Positions 1 to 8,401 of a stretch of 64,000 nt of DNA are shown here, in pieces (position 1 is the first letter of the stretch; every line of letters begins with the position of its first letter). The stretch is taken from NCBI RefSeq assembly GCF_024362485.1, contig NZ_CP101456.1, positions 248,001 through 312,000 of the forward strand. The letters run 5' to 3'. Both the position numbers and the translations under genes were made by a program. This stretch comes from Natronobeatus ordinarius. Its GTDB lineage: Archaea; Halobacteriota; Halobacteria; Halobacteriales; Natrialbaceae. The notes beneath the pieces were generated by a model. It saw only the letters and a list, made by a program, of their open reading frames with translations, did not search any database and was not told where the DNA came from.

Positions 1-625
1 TCTCGACCTCGAGTTCGTCACCCACGCTGACGGGCGCGGTAAGTCGCCCTTTCGCGATGAGGTAGATCTCCGAGGACTGCTTGCGGGTGGCGTCCGGCGT
101 CGTCGCCCGGACGTACTGGAACTCTTCTTCGAGGCTGGCCCGGAACTCCTCGACGTCCGGTCCCTGGAACACCTTCACGACGAAGTCGCCGCCCGAATCG
201 AGCAACTCGAGGGCGGTCTCGGCGGCCCGCTGGGCGAGGTACAGCGAGCGGGCCTGGTCGAGTGAGTACTCGCCGGACATGTTCGGCGCCATGTCCGAGA
301 CGACGCAGTCGACGGTCCCCCCGGCGGCGTCGACGACGCGCTCGCGGGTCCGATTCTCGGTCATGTCCCCGCGGATCGTCTCGACGTGGTCGTGTTCCTC
401 GAGTGGTTTGATCCGCTGGAGGTCGACGCCGATCACCGTCCCCTCGGGGCCGACTTCCTCGGCGGCGACCTGGAGCCAGCCGCCGGGGGCGGCTCCGAGG
501 TCGACGACGGTGCCGCCGCTTGGGAGGACGTTCTCGAGCTCGTCGAGCTGTTGGAGCTTGTAGGCCGCCCGACTCCGGTAGCCTTGCTGTTTCGCCTTGT
601 TGTAGTACTCGTCGCGGCGCGTCAT
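1..625 (-). CDS. rlmE: 23S rRNA 2'-O-methyltransferase RlmE/FtsJ (partial)
   Basis: Translated leftward from the ATG at 625, the protein opens with MTRRDEYYNKAKQQGYRSRA and continues with the SAM-binding motif VDLGAAPGGWLQVA, then VVSDMAPNMSG and DFVVKVFQG. These are the signature segments of the FtsJ/RrmJ family, which methylates a ribose in the 23S rRNA A-loop. The K-D-K-E type catalytic residues are present up to the window edge. Towards the left edge the sequence (KGRLTAPVSVGDELEVE) looks like the start of the C-terminal TRAM RNA-binding domain usual in haloarchaeal homologs. The gene runs off the window, so its 3' end is not seen. Confidence 0.93.
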   Translation of the reverse strand, partial: MTRRDEYYNKAKQQGYRSRAAYKLQQLDELENVLPSGGTVVDLGAAPGGWLQVAAEEVGPEGTVIGVDLQRIKPLEEHDHVETIRGDMTENRTRERVVDAAGGTVDCVVSDMAPNMSGEYSLDQARSLYLAQRAAETALELLDSGGDFVVKVFQGPDVEEFRASLEEEFQYVRATTPDATRKQSSEIYLIAKGRLTAPVSVGDELEVE

Positions 626-732
626 GGGAACCTCACCGAGCGTATCGACACCGGTCGCGAATCGCCGACGGATTTCATACACCGTATGACGGGGCCTACC
701 CAAAAAGGCACATCGATAGGTTTCGGCTCTGG

Positions 733-773
733 CGTTACATCTATTGTGTATCGTAACGTACTCGATCGTAACG
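733..773 (+). promoter_or_regulatory. Direct/inverted repeats before toxin-antitoxin operon
   Basis: The 9-mer atcgtaacg occurs at 750-758 and 765-773, 15 bp apart, and the second copy abuts the start codon of the antitoxin gene. An inverted half (cgttac) lies at 733-738. Repeats of this sort next to a toxin-antitoxin start often bind the autoregulating antitoxin. That role is inferred here and has not been shown. Confidence 0.4.
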
Positions 774-1067
774 ATGAAGACGGTCACCACGCGCATCCCG
801 GAGGACGACGAGGAGGCGCTCGCCGAACTCGAGGAGGCGATGAGTGCCGACCGGTCCGAGGTGCTTCGGCGCCTCATCCGGCAGGGGCTCGACGACTGGC
901 GCAAGGAGCGAGCACTCGAGCAGCTCCGGGAGCACTCGATCACCCTCCGGAAGGCGGCCGACCTCGCGGACGTGTCGTACGTCGAGATGCTGACCCTCGC
1001 AGCCGAGGAAGGGATCGACGTGGGATACACGACCGACGACTTAGAGCGCGACCTCGACCGAATCTGA
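774..1067 (+). CDS. UPF0175-family antitoxin-like protein
   Basis: A 97-aa protein beginning MKTVTTRIPEDDEEALAELE. The N-terminal third looks like a ribbon-helix-helix DNA-binding segment (EAMSADRSEVLRRLIRQGL). The C-terminal half (ITLRKAADLADVSYVEMLTL) resembles UPF0175 proteins, which are found beside PIN-domain toxins. I chose the ATG at 774 over an upstream in-frame GTG/ATG because homology starts there and the repeat pair sits just before it. The stop overlaps the start of the PIN gene by one base (TGATG), indicating translational coupling. Probable antitoxin that neutralises the PIN nuclease and represses the operon. Confidence 0.75.
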   Translation: MKTVTTRIPEDDEEALAELEEAMSADRSEVLRRLIRQGLDDWRKERALEQLREHSITLRKAADLADVSYVEMLTLAAEEGIDVGYTTDDLERDLDRI

Positions 1068-1555
1068 TGGTCGTCGTCGATTCCTCCGCGCTGATTCCAC
1101 TCGCGTGGGTCGGTCGGCTCGACCTCGTCTCGACGACGTTCGACGACGTTCGGACGACGGAAGCGGTTCGGGAAGAAGTGCTGACCGAGGGAAAACGTGG
1201 TACCGCGGCGCTCGACGAGTTTCTGGAAGGCGTGACGATTCACGAAACGCAGGCGGAAGCCGGCGAGGTGGCGTCGCTGGAGGGAGTAGCGGTGGCCGAT
1301 GCCTCCGTGATTCTACTGGCAGCGTCCGACGAAGAGAGGCTCCTCGCCAACGACAAAGGACTGATCGAGGTCACCCGGAGTCACGGCGTCGAGTGCTGGT
1401 GGGTGACGACGCTGTTACTTCGGTGTACGAACGAAGGGGACCTGTCGGCGGACGAGGCGACCGACGTCCTGTACGAGCTCGTGGACGAGGGAATGAACCT
1501 CCACCCGAAGGTCTACGCGCAGGTGCAGAAGAAACTCCGAGAACTGGGCGGGTGA
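1067..1555 (+). CDS. PIN-domain (VapC-like) toxin
   Basis: A 162-aa protein beginning MVVVDSSALIPLAWVGRLDL, with the first conserved PIN acidic residue at D5. Further acidic positions occur in VRTTEAVREEVLTEG and in EGVAVADASVILLAASDEERLLANDKGL, the typical PIN metal-site pattern. PIN toxins are Mg-dependent RNases, usually cutting tRNA or rRNA. The gene is coupled to the preceding UPF0175 gene by a one-base overlap. The C-terminal extension (residues about 115-162) is longer than in minimal VapC and may contact the antitoxin, which is inference. Confidence 0.8.
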   Translation: MVVVDSSALIPLAWVGRLDLVSTTFDDVRTTEAVREEVLTEGKRGTAALDEFLEGVTIHETQAEAGEVASLEGVAVADASVILLAASDEERLLANDKGLIEVTRSHGVECWWVTTLLLRCTNEGDLSADEATDVLYELVDEGMNLHPKVYAQVQKKLRELGG

Positions 1556-1700
1556 CTCCGCGCCCACTCGAGTGGTCGAACGGGACGTTCAGACCGTCTC
1601 CGAGAGCCGGTCGCAAGCAGACGGGCGACGAACGCTGCCGCGGACGCGGGACGCAGCCCTTCGACACCCTTTACCGGCGCGAGAGCCGACGGAAGAGTGA

Positions 1701-2705
1701 ATGCCACCGGCCATCGAGACGAACGGGCTCGTCAAGGAGTACGGCGACCTCAGGGCACTGTCGGGGCTGAACCTGACCGTCGAGGAGGGCGAGTTCTTCG
1801 GCCTGCTCGGTCCCAACGGCGCGGGCAAGACGACGTTCATCAACACCCTCGTCGGGCTGGTCCGCAAGACGGGCGGCGAGGCGCGCGTCTTCGGTCACGA
1901 CGTCGAGACCGAGTACCGCGAGGTCAGGGACGCGATCGGGCTCGCGCCCCAGGAGTTCAACGTCGATCGCTTCTTCCCTATCCGAGAGGTGCTGATGCAC
2001 AAGGCCGGCTACCACGGAATGCCAAAAGCCGAAGCCGCCGAGCGAGCCGACGAGGCCCTCAAGCGGGTGGGCATCTACGACAAGCGAAACGAGCGCTTCG
2101 ACTGGCTCTCCGGCGGGATGAAACGCCGGCTGTTGCTCGCCCGCGCGCTCGTGACCGATCCCGACCTGCTAATTCTGGACGAACCCACCGCCGGCGTGGA
2201 CGTTCAGCTCCGCCACGATCTCTGGGAGCTCGTCACCGAACTCAACGAGGAGGGAACGACGATCCTGCTGACCACCCACTACATCGAGGAGGCCGAACGT
2301 CTCTGTGACCGGGTCGCCATCGTCAACGAGGGTCGGAAGGTGACCGTCGCCACCCCCGACGAGCTGAAGACCCGCGGGACGGACACGATCTCGCTCGCCC
2401 TCGAGCCGACACCGACGACCGCGCCGAGCCTCGGCTCGTACGCCCACGAGGCGACCCTCTCGGGCGACCGACTCGAGGTCCGCGTCGACAACGGGAGCCG
2501 ACTCGCGCCGCGAGTGCTCAACGAGCTCGAGGCCGACGGCTACGAGATCACCGACCTCGAGATTTCGAGAACGTCGCTCGAGGAAATCTTCGTCGACCTC
2601 ACCGAACGCGAGGATCGGACGGTGACGCGCTCGAGTGCGAGCGAGTCGGCGGTCGACTCGGAGTCAGACGAATCCGACGCCCACAAACAGGAGGGGGTCG
2701 CCTGA
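1701..2705 (+). CDS. ABC-2 type exporter, ATP-binding subunit (DrrA-like)
   Basis: A 334-aa ATPase. Walker A is GPNGAGKTTF near residue 43, the signature is LSGGMKRRLLLARAL, Walker B is LLILDEPTAGVD, and the switch is LLTTHYIEEAERLCDRV. The C-terminal DUF4162-like regulatory region ends in an acidic tail. The family (DrrA/CcmA/YadG) powers export by ABC-2 permeases, with drugs, lipids or polysaccharides as typical substrates. The stop overlaps the ATG of the permease gene by one base (TGATG), so the two are co-translated. The substrate cannot be told from sequence. Confidence 0.92.
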   Translation: MPPAIETNGLVKEYGDLRALSGLNLTVEEGEFFGLLGPNGAGKTTFINTLVGLVRKTGGEARVFGHDVETEYREVRDAIGLAPQEFNVDRFFPIREVLMHKAGYHGMPKAEAAERADEALKRVGIYDKRNERFDWLSGGMKRRLLLARALVTDPDLLILDEPTAGVDVQLRHDLWELVTELNEEGTTILLTTHYIEEAERLCDRVAIVNEGRKVTVATPDELKTRGTDTISLALEPTPTTAPSLGSYAHEATLSGDRLEVRVDNGSRLAPRVLNELEADGYEITDLEISRTSLEEIFVDLTEREDRTVTRSSASESAVDSESDESDAHKQEGVA

Positions 2706-3517
2706 TGTGGACCGTCGGCTCGCGCGCGCTGTTGCGCCGTGAACTGCTGCGGTTTATCAGGCGGCCGAAGAACACGTTCATGCCGCCGGCGATCACGAAC
2801 GTGCTCTACTTCGCCGTCTTCGGGGTGATCCTCGGCGGCCGGATCGACGAGATCGCCGGCTTTCACTACATCCTGTTCATCCTCCCCGGCCTCATCGTGC
2901 TGGGGACGATCTCGAACGCCTTCGAGAACGCCTCCTTCTCGATCTTCCACGGCCGCTGGAACGAGTACATCCACGAGACGACTACCTCGCCGCTGTCCTA
3001 CCTCGAGATGGTGGTCGCCTACGTGGCCGCGAGCGCCGTCCGTGGACTGATCGTCGGCGCCATCGTCGCCGCCGTCGGCTGGTTGTTCGTCCCGCTCACC
3101 GTCGGCGGCGGGATCGGCGTCGCGAACGCCGCCTTCCTCGTGGTGACGATGGGTGTCATCTCGACGCTCTTTGCAGGGTTAGGGATCGTCGGCGGGCTCA
3201 TCGCCCGGGACTTCGACGATCTGACGGTGATGAACCAGTTCATCCTCCGGCCGCTCGTCTTCTTCGGGGCGGTCTTTTACTCGCTGACGATCCTGCCGAC
3301 GACCTGGCAGTACGTCTCCCTGCTGAACCCGATGGTCTACATGGTCGACGGCGTCAGGTACGGCCTGCTCGGCTACTCGGACTTCCTCGAGCTCGCGCCC
3401 GCAGCGTACGCCGAAGTCGTCCCGCTGGCCTCGCTCGGCGTCCTCACGACGCTCACTCTCTGCGTGCTCGCGCTCGACGTTTACCTCTTCAAGATCGGCT
3501 ACGGCCTCTCTAACTGA
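2705..3517 (+). CDS. ABC-2 type exporter, permease subunit
   Basis: A 270-aa membrane protein with about six hydrophobic segments: residues 25-45, 58-75, 105-130, 140-165, 175-195 and 240-260. It carries the ABC-2 signature region (LNPMVYMVDGVRYGLLGYSDF) before the last helix. Length and layout match the YadH/DrrB family. It starts within the stop codon of the ATPase gene and is its dedicated partner. It probably exports a hydrophobic compound or envelope component; substrate unknown. Confidence 0.9.
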   Translation: MWTVGSRALLRRELLRFIRRPKNTFMPPAITNVLYFAVFGVILGGRIDEIAGFHYILFILPGLIVLGTISNAFENASFSIFHGRWNEYIHETTTSPLSYLEMVVAYVAASAVRGLIVGAIVAAVGWLFVPLTVGGGIGVANAAFLVVTMGVISTLFAGLGIVGGLIARDFDDLTVMNQFILRPLVFFGAVFYSLTILPTTWQYVSLLNPMVYMVDGVRYGLLGYSDFLELAPAAYAEVVPLASLGVLTTLTLCVLALDVYLFKIGYGLSN

Positions 3518-3828
3518 CCCCTCCGTTTCCACTCGAGGCCCCTCACTCGGCCGCGTGGACGATCGGCTGTGTCGTCGAGATCGGCTGCGGGCGCACGCAG
3601 TCGGGGCCCTCGCGCACACTGCGTACTCGAGCGTCGCGGTCGAACGTCGCCGTGGCGTGTCCACGCCGGATGCCAGGATGAACGACGACCGACCGCTCGA
3701 GGCGGTCCGCGAGAACGGTCCGCGGCACCCCGCTCCCAGAGCGAGCGCCAGCGACCTCTGCTCCGAGCGGTTGCTACCCCTGCAAACGTCAATTTCCATT
3801 TAAGTAGGCTCGGGGTGATCTGCCGACG
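3518..3828. other. Intergenic, no gene seen
   Basis: The 311 bases between the two ABC operons hold no open frame with convincing codon use. The last 40 bases (an AT-rich stretch ending in ttccatttaagtaggct, about 3790-3806) lie 25-35 bases before the ATG at 3829 and probably contain the TATA promoter of the second operon. Confidence 0.5.
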
Positions 3829-4746
3829 ATGTCTGTCATAGAGATCGAGGGCCTCACGAAACGGTTCGGCGAGGTCACGGCCCTCCAGTCGATCGACCTG
3901 ACGGTCGAAGCGGGCGAGGTGTTCGGCTTCCTGGGGCCGAACGGCGCGGGAAAGTCCACGACCATCGACGTCCTGCTGGACTTCCGACGGCCGACGTCGG
4001 GGTCCGTGTCCGTTCTCGGGGCCGATCCACAGGAAGCGCCGGCGTTCGTTCGGCGCCGGTGTGGCGTGCTCCCGGACCGATACGAGCTGTTCGATCGGCT
4101 GTCGGCCCGGGCGCACTGTGCGTTCGTCGCCGACCTTTCCGGGCAGACGGTGGACCCGGACCAGGTGCTGTCCAGGGTCGGGCTGGCGGACGTCGCCTCG
4201 CGACCGGTGGGCGGGTTCTCGAAGGGGATGCGACAACGGCTCGCGCTCGCGATGGCGCTGGTCGGCGATCCGGACCTCCTGATCCTCGACGAGCCGATGT
4301 CTGGACTCGATCCGAACGGGATCCAGACCCTGCGCTCGATCATCGAAGCGGAGTCCGACCGCGGGACGACGGTGCTCTTCTCGAGTCACCTCCTGGCGGA
4401 GGTCGAGGTCGTCTGCGACCGGGTGGGAATCCTCGACGACGGACAACTGCTCGCGGTCGACGAAGTCGAGGGGCTCCGCGAGATACTGGGGGCGGCCGCC
4501 GTCCTCGAACTGGACCTCGATCCCGCGCCGGACGACGACCTCGTCGAGGAACTCGAGTCGCTTCCCGAGGTGGACGGCGTCACGAGCGAGGGGCACAGGC
4601 TTCGCGTCCAGTGTGCGTCCCCGGGCGTGAAGTCCGATGTGATCGTGTGGCTCGACGGGAACGGACACGACGTGTGTGACCTCGACGTAACGGATCGGGA
4701 GCTCGAAGCGTTGTTTGCCGACGTAACCGAGGAGGGCGCAGCGTGA
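3829..4746 (+). CDS. ABC transporter ATP-binding protein (NatA/NosF-like)
   Basis: A 305-aa ATPase starting MSVIEIEGLTKRFGEVTAL. Walker A is GPNGAGKSTT, the signature is FSKGMRQRLALAMAL (an SKGM variant of SGG, common in this subfamily), and Walker B is LLILDEPMSGLDPNG with a switch His in SSHLLAEVE. The C-terminal 80 residues form a small regulatory domain. Related proteins (NatA, NosF) drive ABC-2 permeases in ion export, drug export or copper-site maturation. The next gene starts inside its stop codon. Confidence 0.9.
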   Translation: MSVIEIEGLTKRFGEVTALQSIDLTVEAGEVFGFLGPNGAGKSTTIDVLLDFRRPTSGSVSVLGADPQEAPAFVRRRCGVLPDRYELFDRLSARAHCAFVADLSGQTVDPDQVLSRVGLADVASRPVGGFSKGMRQRLALAMALVGDPDLLILDEPMSGLDPNGIQTLRSIIEAESDRGTTVLFSSHLLAEVEVVCDRVGILDDGQLLAVDEVEGLREILGAAAVLELDLDPAPDDDLVEELESLPEVDGVTSEGHRLRVQCASPGVKSDVIVWLDGNGHDVCDLDVTDRELEALFADVTEEGAA

Positions 4747-5591
4747 TTCCGGACACTGCGCTGTCGATCGCCAAAACGGACTTCGCGGAGACCGTCCGGT
4801 CGCGGTTTCTCTGGGGAGCGGTCGTGCTCGTGTCGGCGCTCGCGGTCCTCGACTGGTTTCAGACCTCGAGCGCTCTCGGCACGGTCCACGATCCCTGGAG
4901 CCTGCTCCTGAACTTTTTTCAGTTTTTCACCGCGTTGATCGCGATCGGGCTCGGTTACGCCGCCGTCGTCGGTGACCGAAGCTCCGGTCGGGCCCGACTG
5001 CTGCTCGGAAGCGGCGGCTCACGGGCCGACCTGCTCGTCGGAAAGTTCTGTAGTCGGTTCGCGATCCTCGTTATCGCCCTCGCCGTCCCGTACGCGCTCG
5101 TCTCGGGGATCGTGCTGGCGACCGAGGAGACGAGCCTCGCGAACTTCGTTGGTGCGACGGTGGGACTCCTCGCGTACGCCGGAACGTGGCTCGGGTTGGT
5201 CGTCGGCATCTCCGCGATGGTCTCAACCGAGGCCAGAGCACTCGGGATCGCCGGTGGGCTCTTCGCGGTGTTCGTCTTCTTCTGGGACTGGGTCATCCTC
5301 CCCGCGGTCGCGTACGTGCTCACCGGATCGACCGATCTCGGCGTGGAGTACACGGCGGAGCTGACGACCGTTTCGGAACCGACCTGGCTCGTGTACGCGG
5401 TCCGGGCCAGCCCCTTTCACGCGTTCGAAGGACTCTCGTGGTATCTCCCGACCACTTTCGAGTCGATCGTCGGGGGCGACGGCGTCGGCGTTCTCTGGGA
5501 CCCGAACATGATCGGATTCGTGACCTTCGCCGCGTTCGCCGGCGTGGCGCTGATCGGGGGCTACCTTCGATTCAGACGGGTCGATTTCTGA
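4743..5591 (+). CDS. ABC-2 permease (NosY-like)
   Basis: A 282-aa membrane protein with six hydrophobic segments, starting at a GTG inside a GTGA overlap with the ATPase stop. Residues after the first helix include GYAAVVGDRSSGRARLLLGS, the cytosolic E/D-rich loop typical of NosY-type ABC-2 permeases (usually written AxxxxxxExxxGT). It forms an exporter with the preceding ATPase. It is sequence-distinct from the permease at 2705, so the two adjacent operons are not recent duplicates. Substrate unknown. Confidence 0.85.
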   Translation: MIPDTALSIAKTDFAETVRSRFLWGAVVLVSALAVLDWFQTSSALGTVHDPWSLLLNFFQFFTALIAIGLGYAAVVGDRSSGRARLLLGSGGSRADLLVGKFCSRFAILVIALAVPYALVSGIVLATEETSLANFVGATVGLLAYAGTWLGLVVGISAMVSTEARALGIAGGLFAVFVFFWDWVILPAVAYVLTGSTDLGVEYTAELTTVSEPTWLVYAVRASPFHAFEGLSWYLPTTFESIVGGDGVGVLWDPNMIGFVTFAAFAGVALIGGYLRFRRVDF

Positions 5592-5691
5592 CGAGGGCCC
5601 AGCCACACCGTCAGCATTGCCCTCCTGCTCTCCCGAACGAGGGAGGTTCCACGAAGAGTCTGCGGCGGTCCGATCGACGGTGATCGACGCC

Positions 5692-7065
5692 TCACACGAG
5701 CGACTCGAGCAGTTCTTCCCCGGCGCCGAGCAACGCCTCGACCCGATCCCGGTCCTCGGCCTCGGCGTACACCCGAAGCACGGGTTCGGTGCCGCTGGGG
5801 CGGACGAGCAGCCACGAGCCGTCCTCGAGCAGGAGTTTGAAGCCGTCGGCAGTGTTGACGTCCTCGACGGGCGTTCCCGCGACCGAGTCGGGAATTTCGT
5901 CCTCGAGCGCTGTGAGCACCCGGCTCTTCTCGTGGTCCGGACAGGCGACGCCCGTCTTGTCCTGGACGACGGTGCCGTGTTCTGCGAGGAGGCGGTCCAC
6001 CCGCTCGTCCAGTGGCTCGTCGGCGTGCATCGCCGCGGCCACGAGCGCCATCAGGACGCCGTCTTTCTCGCGGACGTGCCCGCGGATGGTGAAGCCGCCC
6101 GACTCTTCGCCGCCGACGAGGGCGTCGTGGTCGGCGATCGCCTCGGCGACCCACTTGAAGCCGACGGGGACCTCGTGGACGGTCTCGCCGTGGGCCTGGC
6201 CGACGCGGTCGATCAGGTAGGTCGTCGAGACCGTTCGAACGGCCGGTCCCGAGTCGTCCTCGAGCAAGGAGTCGTACAGCGCGGCGAAAAAGAGATTCTC
6301 GTCGAGGCAACCGCGATCGGGCGTGACGACGGCCAGTCGGTCGGCGTCGCCGTCGTTGGCGATCCCCAGGTCGGCCTCGCCCGACTGGACGACCTCGACG
6401 AGCTCCTCGAGGTTCGCCGGGGAGGGTTCGGGCGACGAACCGCCGAAGGAAGGATCCCGATCACAGCGCAGGCGGGTGACCGAGGCGCCGGCGCGCTCGA
6501 GCAGCGCGTCCGTGACGCCGCGGCCGCTGCCGTGCATCGCGTCGTAGGCGACCGTCAGGCCCTCGAGGTCGGCGTCGACGCGCTCGAGGGCGGCCTCGGC
6601 GTGCGGGGTGACGAAGTCGACTTCCCGAATCGAGCCGTGTTCCGATTCCGGGAGCGGCTCCGGCTCGGCGAGTCGGTCGGCGATGGCCTCCGTTACGTCG
6701 GGAAGGGCGGGCGCGCCGTCGTCGGGGATGAACTTCACGCCGTTGTACTCCGGTGGGTTGTGCGAGGCCGTGACGACGAGTGCGCCCGCGAGGTCGCGAT
6801 CGACGATGCCGTGAGCGATCAGGGGCGTCGGCCGATCGCGCTCGGGCAACAGGACGTCGAACCCGTTCGCACACAGCACCCGCGCCAGCTCCTCGGCGAA
6901 TTCTCGAGAGTGCTCGCGGGCGTCGTAGCCGACCGCGACCGGGGCCTCGAGTCCCTCGTCGGCGAGGTAGGTCGCCACGGCCTGTCCGACCGCCCGCACC
7001 CGCGGGGTCGTGAACTCCTCGAGCGTCGCCCGCCAGCCATCGGTTCCGAACCGAATCGCGTCCAT
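5692..7065 (-). CDS. Phosphohexomutase (phosphoglucomutase/phosphomannomutase)
   Basis: A 457-aa alpha-D-phosphohexomutase. It carries the phosphoserine loop TASHNP (residues 99-104, active Ser101), the Mg-binding loop DGDADR (238-243), the sugar-recognition loop GGEESGG and the phosphate loop RPSGTEP near the C-terminus. All four domains are complete. It interconverts hexose 1- and 6-phosphates for glycosylation precursors. The exact sugar cannot be fixed: GlmM, Pgm and ManB activities are all possible in archaea. The start was taken at MDAIRFGTDGW, where family homology begins, instead of an upstream in-frame ATG. Confidence 0.92.
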   Translation of the reverse strand: MDAIRFGTDGWRATLEEFTTPRVRAVGQAVATYLADEGLEAPVAVGYDAREHSREFAEELARVLCANGFDVLLPERDRPTPLIAHGIVDRDLAGALVVTASHNPPEYNGVKFIPDDGAPALPDVTEAIADRLAEPEPLPESEHGSIREVDFVTPHAEAALERVDADLEGLTVAYDAMHGSGRGVTDALLERAGASVTRLRCDRDPSFGGSSPEPSPANLEELVEVVQSGEADLGIANDGDADRLAVVTPDRGCLDENLFFAALYDSLLEDDSGPAVRTVSTTYLIDRVGQAHGETVHEVPVGFKWVAEAIADHDALVGGEESGGFTIRGHVREKDGVLMALVAAAMHADEPLDERVDRLLAEHGTVVQDKTGVACPDHEKSRVLTALEDEIPDSVAGTPVEDVNTADGFKLLLEDGSWLLVRPSGTEPVLRVYAEAEDRDRVEALLGAGEELLESLV

Positions 7066-7210
7066 ACGGCCTCGTCGACGGGGGCCCGCAAAAAAGCGAC
7101 GCCCGAGACGGCGTCGACTGGATGGCGGGTCAGTGACCAAGAGGAGGCGCGACTCGAGCCCGACGGCTCGATTCGTGGTGGTTTTACGATTCGAAAGTCT
7201 ATCTCGGCGC

Positions 7211-7804
7211 ATGAGTTCCGCACCGACCGTCGTCGCCGTCTGTGGGAGCCTCCGCGAGGAGAGCTACACCCGGACGGCGCTCCGGTACACCCTCCGGGCC
7301 GCCGAGGAAGCCGGCGCGGAGACGACGCTGCTCGACCTGCGCGAGTACGATCTCCCCGTTTTCGACCCGGACGTCGACGATCAAGGCGACGGCGAGGAGG
7401 CCAGACGGATCGTCCGCGAAGCCGACGCCGTCGTCCTCGGAACGCCGGTCTACCACGGCTCGTACTCGGGCGCACTGAAGAACTTCCACGACTACTGCAG
7501 TTTCGACGAGTACGAGGACACCACCGTCGGCCTGCTCGCGACCGCCGGCGGCGGCAGCTACGGCTCGACGCTCGATCACCTCCGGATCACGGTCCGCGGC
7601 GTTCACGGCTGGATCTTACCCCACCAGGTCGGCATCCGAAAGGCCTACGACGCGTTCGCCGACGACCCCGACGCCATCGACGGCCGCCGGTTCGTCGACC
7701 CCGATCTCGAAGACCGCGTCGAGAAACTCGGCCGACAGCTCGCCGAGTACGCGTTCATCGAGCCCGACGGCACGACACCCCGGGCGACGGCGGCCGACGA
7801 CTGA
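7211..7804 (+). CDS. NADPH-dependent FMN reductase
   Basis: A 197-aa flavodoxin-fold protein. The N-terminal loop is VAVCGSLREESYTRTAL (FMN phosphate binding) and the second flavin loop is GTPVYHGSYSGALKNFHDY, both characteristic of the NADPH_FMN_reductase family (SsuE/ChrR/AzoR-like). It reduces free or bound flavin with NAD(P)H in the cytosol and may serve quinone or monooxygenase partners. It is divergent from the phosphohexomutase gene and convergent with the GIY-YIG gene. Confidence 0.88.
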   Translation: MSSAPTVVAVCGSLREESYTRTALRYTLRAAEEAGAETTLLDLREYDLPVFDPDVDDQGDGEEARRIVREADAVVLGTPVYHGSYSGALKNFHDYCSFDEYEDTTVGLLATAGGGSYGSTLDHLRITVRGVHGWILPHQVGIRKAYDAFADDPDAIDGRRFVDPDLEDRVEKLGRQLAEYAFIEPDGTTPRATAADD

Positions 7805-7810
7805 CGACGA

Positions 7811-8074
7811 TCACGCCTCCGGCTCGTCGGCGAGGCCGACCAGCCGCTCTTTCTCGGCACGGGTGAGCGACTTGATCTCGTACTCGCGGGACATCGCTTC
7901 TGACCGCGTCTCGTAGCGCTCGTGATAGACGAGTTCGACCGGCGTCCGCCCGCGGGTGTACTTCGCGCCATCGCCGGCGTCGTGCTCGGCGACGCGGCGT
8001 GTCAGGTCGGTCGTGTAGCCGGTGTAGAGCGTGCCGTCGGCACACTCGAGGACGTAGACGACGTGATCAGCCAT
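7811..8074 (-). CDS. GIY-YIG domain nuclease-like protein (UPF0213/YhbQ)
   Basis: An 87-aa single-domain protein. It holds [20 protein letters not shown], i.e. the two tyrosine blocks of the GIY-YIG fold with the catalytic Arg, then a His (VAEHDAG) and a conserved Glu in SREYEIKSL. Length matches stand-alone UPF0213 proteins. Family members are structure-selective or nucleotide-excision-type nucleases of uncertain role. The gene is convergent with the flavin reductase, with 6 bp between. Confidence 0.85.
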   Translation of the reverse strand: MADHVVYVLECADGTLYTGYTTDLTRRVAEHDAGDGAKYTRGRTPVELVYHERYETRSEAMSREYEIKSLTRAEKERLVGLADEPEA

Positions 8075-8158
8075 CGCTCTCGAGTACGGCTATCCGTCTC
8101 AAAAGTCTCGCGTAGCCAGGGTCGGGGTCCGTAGTCGATCTCGCGATACGTGGGTGGG

Positions 8159-8308
8159 TCAGGCGCTACGGGCGCGTTGTCTCGCGACTTCGGCGATTCC
8201 CGCGTTCGCCGAGCAGCTGATACACGCGTGGATGACGCCGTACTCGTCGGCGAACACGCGCGCAAACCGCTCGGAGACGTGCGCGCCGCAGTGGTTGCAC
8301 TCGGGCAT
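8159..8308 (-). CDS. Small zinc-finger protein (49 aa)
   Basis: The frame reads MPECNHCGAHVSERFARVFA, later HACISCSANAGIAEVARQRA, and ends at 8159. Two CxxC pairs (CNHC and CISC) about 25 residues apart make a probable zinc ribbon. Small single-zinc proteins of this layout are common in haloarchaea and several affect growth or biofilm formation; which role applies here is unknown. Codon use (GC-rich third positions) supports a real gene. Confidence 0.75.
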   Translation of the reverse strand: MPECNHCGAHVSERFARVFADEYGVIHACISCSANAGIAEVARQRARSA

Positions 8309-8401
8309 GGTGACACCGGCGGACGCCGGTAAGCGGACCTATTCGACGAGATAATAAATAGGTATTCCCAAACAGCGTATGGTTTTTCGCTTCGGAGAAA
8401 A

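Noticed and set aside
5617-7866. 749-codon rightward open frame
   Set aside because: Antisense to the phosphohexomutase (which has all four catalytic loops); basic, low-quality sequence produced by GC-rich third positions.
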